Assembly: GCA_024276655.1 (NCBI GenBank)
Contig: JAJRWU010000107.1
Span: 29,537 to 93,536 of the forward strand
Length of the DNA: 64,000 bases
Direction: 5' to 3'
From: Planctomycetota bacterium
GTDB lineage: Bacteria > Planctomycetota > Planctomycetia > Pirellulales > Pirellulaceae
Shown here: one piece after another, positions 60,403 through 64,000 of the stretch
Layout of the letters: each line of letters starts with the position of its first letter
How positions within the stretch are numbered: the stretch's first letter is position 1
Notes under the pieces: generated by a model
Told to the model about the DNA's origin: nothing
Database searches by the model: none
What the model saw: the letters and a program-made list of their open reading frames with translations, nothing else
Translations under genes and position numbers: made by a program

Positions 60403-62018
60403 TCAGTTTCTTCCTTCTCCGCCAATGCCAAGTCGTTGAGGCCCCAGTCGTGTTTGAAAAATTTAACCTGGATCGTGGTCCGATGGTCTTGTATCCAATC
60501 ACCGACTTCCGCCGTCGCGTTGCGGCTGACAAAATCGAGAACGCCGTTGTTATTCTCTTCCTTGAATAGCCGCTGGTCAGCCTGCACGATCCACGAAATG
60601 GTGAGCGTGTTTGCGGCGCGGTCGAGGCGGAGTCCTTTGTTTGGGTTTCGGAAAAGTGATTGGATCATGGTGTCGAGCTGGCGGTTGAGCCGCTCCGCGG
60701 TGAAAATTTCGTTGGTTCGATCAGGGCAACTCACCGCAGCGCAGCTCACGGCGAAAACGATTCGCGGGTCGTCGAATTGCTGCAGCAACTTTTCGCCCTC
60801 GATTTGTCGGATAGAGTATTCTTGCTCCCCGACGGTGATCGCTTTCATGCCCCAGGGATTTTTGTCCAGACTGATTTTTCGACTCGTGATCGAATCGACC
60901 GGATAGTTTTCGGCGGCCATTTTCATGGCGGTGAAGTTGTAGACATTGATCCAGAACGCCTTTTCACGATTCCCTCCGCCAATCGCCGGCGGATAGACAT
61001 TCCTCAGCGCCGCAACCGCCAGGGAGAAATCCGATTGCGGTTGCTCCACTTGGCGGGCCCACTCGGCATAGTCGAAAACGGTGGTTGCAATGCCGTTGAT
61101 CCTAGCCGGCGGCCTCCAGGTGGTTCGGAACAGGTTGGCGAACGCGTTGTGGAATGCATCCACCGCGGCGGCAGTTTCACGAAGCGGGGTTTGCCGAACA
61201 CTCCAAGAGGCGTCGTATTGTTGTTGGCCGCTGCTGTTGAAGTAGTCGGCGGCGCTCGGCTCGAACCACCGCAGTCCGAAATGAATCGCCCCCCAAATGT
61301 GTAGGGCCATCAAAACGTAAAGGAACAGCGAAACAGCAATATGCCATTTCAACCATTTGCTGAACCAGCGTTTGAATTTCTCGTGCGTGTTGACGGCGTA
61401 TTCCACATCGGCGATCGACTCCGCTAGTCGAATGGCCGTTCCCAGCGAAGCGGCGCCCGCCGGTTGCGGTTCGCTCGACTCCACGAAAAAACTCACCAGC
61501 GTCCTTGAGAAGAAGCCCGAAAACGGGCGGACGGCGGCGGCCTGTTCAGGATGGCCCGCCAGTTCGCCGCGAGCTTCATCATAGGCGGCGTTCAGTTGAC
61601 TCAGCAGGGCTTTCTTTTCGCGGATTTCCGTGGAGAAGCGGTTCATCAGGTAACGCCCCACAAAACCGCTGAGCACGACCACCAGCGTCGTGCCCGTCAG
61701 CACGATTCCCAACGTGCTTTCAAATTTATGCCCAGTATGGAGCAGAACCAAAATCGGGCCGAGAATGCCGGCGTAGATGTGCCACGCCAGCAAGGTCCGC
61801 ATCGAGACATACTCCTTCACGCGCGGCTTGAGCCACTTGCTGCGTTTTACCACCAGGTAAGCCAGCGGGACGAGCATCAATATCGCACCGCCCAGGCCAA
61901 GCATGCCGCCCCAAAAGCTACCGGCAAACCGAGGCGATTGGTGAAAAATAAAGCCTAGCCAGAGGATCAGCATCAGCACCACTAAGCCGCTGACAACCGC
62001 ACGTTCGCGTTCTTTCAT
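60399..62018 (-). CDS. Cytochrome b-like membrane protein fused to DUF547
   Basis: The protein has 539 residues. The N-terminal ~255 have five to six membrane helices. Two His pairs with identical 14-residue spacing, H80/H94 and H226/H240, fit bis-His binding of two haems b. The C-terminal part is DUF547: FDYAEWARQVEQ, REKAFWINVYNFTAMKMAAENYP, FAVSCAAVSCPDR and FVSRNATAEVGDWIQ. DUF547 is thiol-peptidase-like in shape with unknown role. Fusion of the two is unusual. It lies between the flavoprotein (4 bp away) and the heptahaem cytochrome (4-bp overlap). Confidence 0.82.
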   Translation of the reverse strand: MKERERAVVSGLVVLMLILWLGFIFHQSPRFAGSFWGGMLGLGGAILMLVPLAYLVVKRSKWLKPRVKEYVSMRTLLAWHIYAGILGPILVLLHTGHKFESTLGIVLTGTTLVVVLSGFVGRYLMNRFSTEIREKKALLSQLNAAYDEARGELAGHPEQAAAVRPFSGFFSRTLVSFFVESSEPQPAGAASLGTAIRLAESIADVEYAVNTHEKFKRWFSKWLKWHIAVSLFLYVLMALHIWGAIHFGLRWFEPSAADYFNSSGQQQYDASWSVRQTPLRETAAAVDAFHNAFANLFRTTWRPPARINGIATTVFDYAEWARQVEQPQSDFSLAVAALRNVYPPAIGGGNREKAFWINVYNFTAMKMAAENYPVDSITSRKISLDKNPWGMKAITVGEQEYSIRQIEGEKLLQQFDDPRIVFAVSCAAVSCPDRTNEIFTAERLNRQLDTMIQSLFRNPNKGLRLDRAANTLTISWIVQADQRLFKEENNNGVLDFVSRNATAEVGDWIQDHRTTIQVKFFKHDWGLNDLALAEKEETE

Positions 62019-62021
62019 TGC

Positions 62022-64000
62022 TTACGCCTCCACCGTCACGTCGCCGGTGGCCTTGGCCTGGCAAGCGAGAACCATGCCGGCGGCTTTGTCGTCGGGCTCC
62101 AAGCCGTCTTCGACCTCCATCGCGACCTCGCCCGCCAAAAGTTTGACCGTGCAGACGCCACACATTCCGGTCCGGCAGGAGTAGTCGATATCAACGCCAA
62201 CACGCTCCGACGCCTCCAGAATTGTTTCTTCGGGCAGGAACTGCGTCGACTTTCCCGAAGTTGAAAAGTTCACCGTGGCGGCCGTCTCGACCGGAGCGGC
62301 AATGCTGGCTTCCTTACGTTCGGCGGCTTGCACGCGCGGCTTTTGCTGCGAACCAAAGTTTTCCAGATGGATCTTATCGGCGGGAACGCTCAGTTCCAAA
62401 AGCATCTGTTTGGTGGAGTCCATCATGGGCGGCGCGCCGCAAATATGGATCCACTTCGAGGCGATATCCGGCACCCACGCGGCAAGCAATTCCTTGGAGA
62501 GACGCCCGCGTTGGTATCCATCGACCTCTTTTTCAAGACGGCTCATAGCCACGTGCAGATGCAAATTGGGATGCCGCGCTTGCAGCCTGTTGAGTTCCGC
62601 CGCGAAGATAAAATGTTCCGGGTCGCGGCAGGCGACGAGAAAATAAATATCGCCTCGCCATTCCATGTCGGTCAGGGCGCGGGTGATGCTCATCATCGGC
62701 GTGATGCCAACGCCGCCGCCGATCAACACGACGCTGTCGGCCTCTTTTCCCGTGAAGATAAATTTCCCACTTGGCGCCTGAACCTCCAGAGTATCGCCTT
62801 CCTTGACGGTGTCGTGCAGATAGCGCGAGCCGGCGCCCTTGTCTTCGCGTTTGACGGTAATTTCGCAGTAGTACCCCTGCGTGGGCGACGATGAAATCGT
62901 GTAGCTGCGGCGGATGGGCTTCTCGCCGACAGGCAACGTGAGCGTGAGGAATTGACCGGGAAGATAACTAAACGGGATGCCGCCCCCATGGCAGGCGACC
63001 AACCGAAACGTTTTCACGTCGACGGTTTCCTGATAGATGCTGGCCACCCGAAGCCGGCACAGTTTTCGCTTGGCGATACGCAACAATCCTGGCGAGATAT
63101 CGGGGCGGTCTGACGCGGCGTCTTCGGTTGCGCATTCATCGGCCGAATCATCGCAACAGTCGGCCGCCGCCCCCGTTGGTTTTGTCGCGGTTGGTTTTGT
63201 TGCGGCTGGACTTGTCGCGGCTGAACCCGCCGCATTTGGGGAAGCCGGCGCCCTGGCGGCTGTTGCCGGCGGAATGGGCGTTCGCGCCACACTGCCAGCC
63301 CCGGAACGCGCTGCCGGCGCGGCCGTGGTGAGTTTTTCCAGCAAGGCGGCGGCCCGCCGCATCTTGAAAAAGTACATCCAAATCATGGCGGCCATGAATG
63401 CGATCAACACCGCCATGATACTGGTATGGAAGAAGGTCATACCGAAAAACAGGAATCCCGGTTCGCCGCTCGCCGGCGGCAGCAGGTTCATCTCGCGTTT
63501 GAACCATCGCATCGCGACGTTGCGCGGCGCTTTACCTTCAGCGAGCGCGCGGGTGGCCGCCAAGCCGCTCTCAAACTGGGCCAGCCCCTCACGCATTTTG
63601 GCGGTCGCGTTTTGCATTGATGCAAAATCGTCGAACGCCGCCGCATTGGAAAGTTCGTCTAGCCCGGCAGACAACAGCGCTGTGCCGTCGACCATTCGCT
63701 GCTGGGCTTCCTGTTCGATTTGAGCCCGTTCCTCCAAGGGCAGGTCGGGCAGATCCATCAGCTTGGGATACATTTCCTTGGGCTTGGGCGCGCCCATTTT
63801 TTCCATCATGCCCCCCATCCCACCGCCTTTGCCGCCGCCGCCCATCATGCCGCCGCCCTTGCCGCCGCCCATCATGCCGCCGCCTTTACCGCCGCCTTTT
63901 TCCGCCGCGCCGGCTTGTCCCGGATGGTGCTTGGCATGTTCTCCAGGAGACACCTGACCACGCGCCGCGGGGCCCAGAACAACGAGCGTCAAGACTACAA
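62022..64000 (-). CDS. Membrane-tethered FAD/2Fe-2S NAD(P)H oxidoreductase (5' partial)
   Basis: The frame is open to the window edge, so the N-terminus lies outside; the visible start region (LTLVVLGPAARG) looks like a signal peptide. A Gly/Met/Lys-rich stretch of about 35 residues comes next (63790-63900), then a helical exported domain, a membrane helix (FFHTSIMAVLIAFMAAMIWMYFF), an Ala/Pro/Thr linker, and a ferredoxin-NADP-reductase module (RRSYTISSSP for FAD, GGGVGITPMMS for NAD). The C-terminus has CRTGMCGVC and a distant Cys, a plant-type 2Fe-2S. It should feed electrons from NAD(P)H into the adjacent cytochrome b. Confidence 0.87.
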   Translation of the reverse strand, partial: VVLTLVVLGPAARGQVSPGEHAKHHPGQAGAAEKGGGKGGGMMGGGKGGGMMGGGGKGGGMGGMMEKMGAPKPKEMYPKLMDLPDLPLEERAQIEQEAQQRMVDGTALLSAGLDELSNAAAFDDFASMQNATAKMREGLAQFESGLAATRALAEGKAPRNVAMRWFKREMNLLPPASGEPGFLFFGMTFFHTSIMAVLIAFMAAMIWMYFFKMRRAAALLEKLTTAAPAARSGAGSVARTPIPPATAARAPASPNAAGSAATSPAATKPTATKPTGAAADCCDDSADECATEDAASDRPDISPGLLRIAKRKLCRLRVASIYQETVDVKTFRLVACHGGGIPFSYLPGQFLTLTLPVGEKPIRRSYTISSSPTQGYYCEITVKREDKGAGSRYLHDTVKEGDTLEVQAPSGKFIFTGKEADSVVLIGGGVGITPMMSITRALTDMEWRGDIYFLVACRDPEHFIFAAELNRLQARHPNLHLHVAMSRLEKEVDGYQRGRLSKELLAAWVPDIASKWIHICGAPPMMDSTKQMLLELSVPADKIHLENFGSQQKPRVQAAERKEASIAAPVETAATVNFSTSGKSTQFLPEETILEASERVGVDIDYSCRTGMCGVCTVKLLAGEVAMEVEDGLEPDDKAAGMVLACQAKATGDVTVEA

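Overview
The window looks like chromosomal DNA of a planctomycete, most likely of the Pirellulales type. The assignment rests on gene content. There is a DUF1501 protein tail, several PQQ-type beta-propeller proteins, a ThuA-domain protein, a twin-arginine Gfo/Idh/MocA oxidoreductase, a twin-arginine sugar-phosphate isomerase-like protein, UPF0261 and PEP-hydrolase-like genes, ECF sigma factors with membrane partners, and a YidC carrying a PDZ domain. Intergenic DNA is full of small palindromic repeats. I saw no rRNA, tRNA or CRISPR array. Both window ends cut a gene.

Layout. 1-3.2 kb: DUF1501 tail, repeats, then an ECF sigma / membrane anti-sigma-like / response-regulator operon on the minus strand. 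3.7-6.4 kb: an exopolysaccharide-initiating sugar-phosphate transferase overlapping a FemAB/CelD-like acyltransferase. 6.7-14.8 kb: plus-strand metabolic genes (class IV aminotransferase, PQQ-propeller protein, HpcH-type aldolase, the split Tm-1-like pair, DUF3467, ThuA). 15-24.2 kb: minus-strand specialised-metabolism genes. These are a halogenase-like flavoprotein, a chorismate-lyase-like protein and a radical SAM enzyme in one operon, followed upstream by a PQQ protein, a broken GxxExxY gene, and an Fe-alcohol dehydrogenase / aldehyde dehydrogenase / PaaK-like ligase set. 24.7-27.2 kb: comEC interrupted by an in-frame TGA. 28.7-34 kb: a divergent enolase fused to DUF167, and the dTDP-rhamnose operon rfbBACD with a 10-copy 15-bp tandem repeat inside it. 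34-37 kb: a RAYT remnant flanked by REP palindromes, a second HpcH aldolase, a TIM-barrel protein and a thioesterase.

37-47.4 kb holds the most unusual locus: a six-gene membrane complex resembling hydrogenase-4/complex I (HyfB, C, E, F, G, I types). Its large subunit lacks the cysteines that bind NiFe. It is preceded by a DUF2309 (DabA-like) gene that has lost its N-terminal part and abuts the C-terminal half of a sigma-54 regulator. 48.4-57.7 kb: yidC, mnmE, a second ECF sigma factor with an anti-sigma-like partner carrying two CxxCH haem motifs, metF, an RraA-like gene and a Gfo/Idh/MocA oxidoreductase. 58.3-64 kb: a decayed ISL3 transposase beside an operon that looks like a transmembrane electron conduit (NAD(P)H flavoprotein with 2Fe-2S, a bis-haem cytochrome b fused to DUF547, and a heptahaem cytochrome c).

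Non-coding repeats tie the window together: at least ten copies of one perfect or near-perfect hairpin in intergenic gaps, three copies of one MITE-like element, two of another, one long single palindrome, and two tandem-repeat blocks sharing the core TTCGAGAAA. All product calls come from reading the sequence and from family knowledge; no database search was run.
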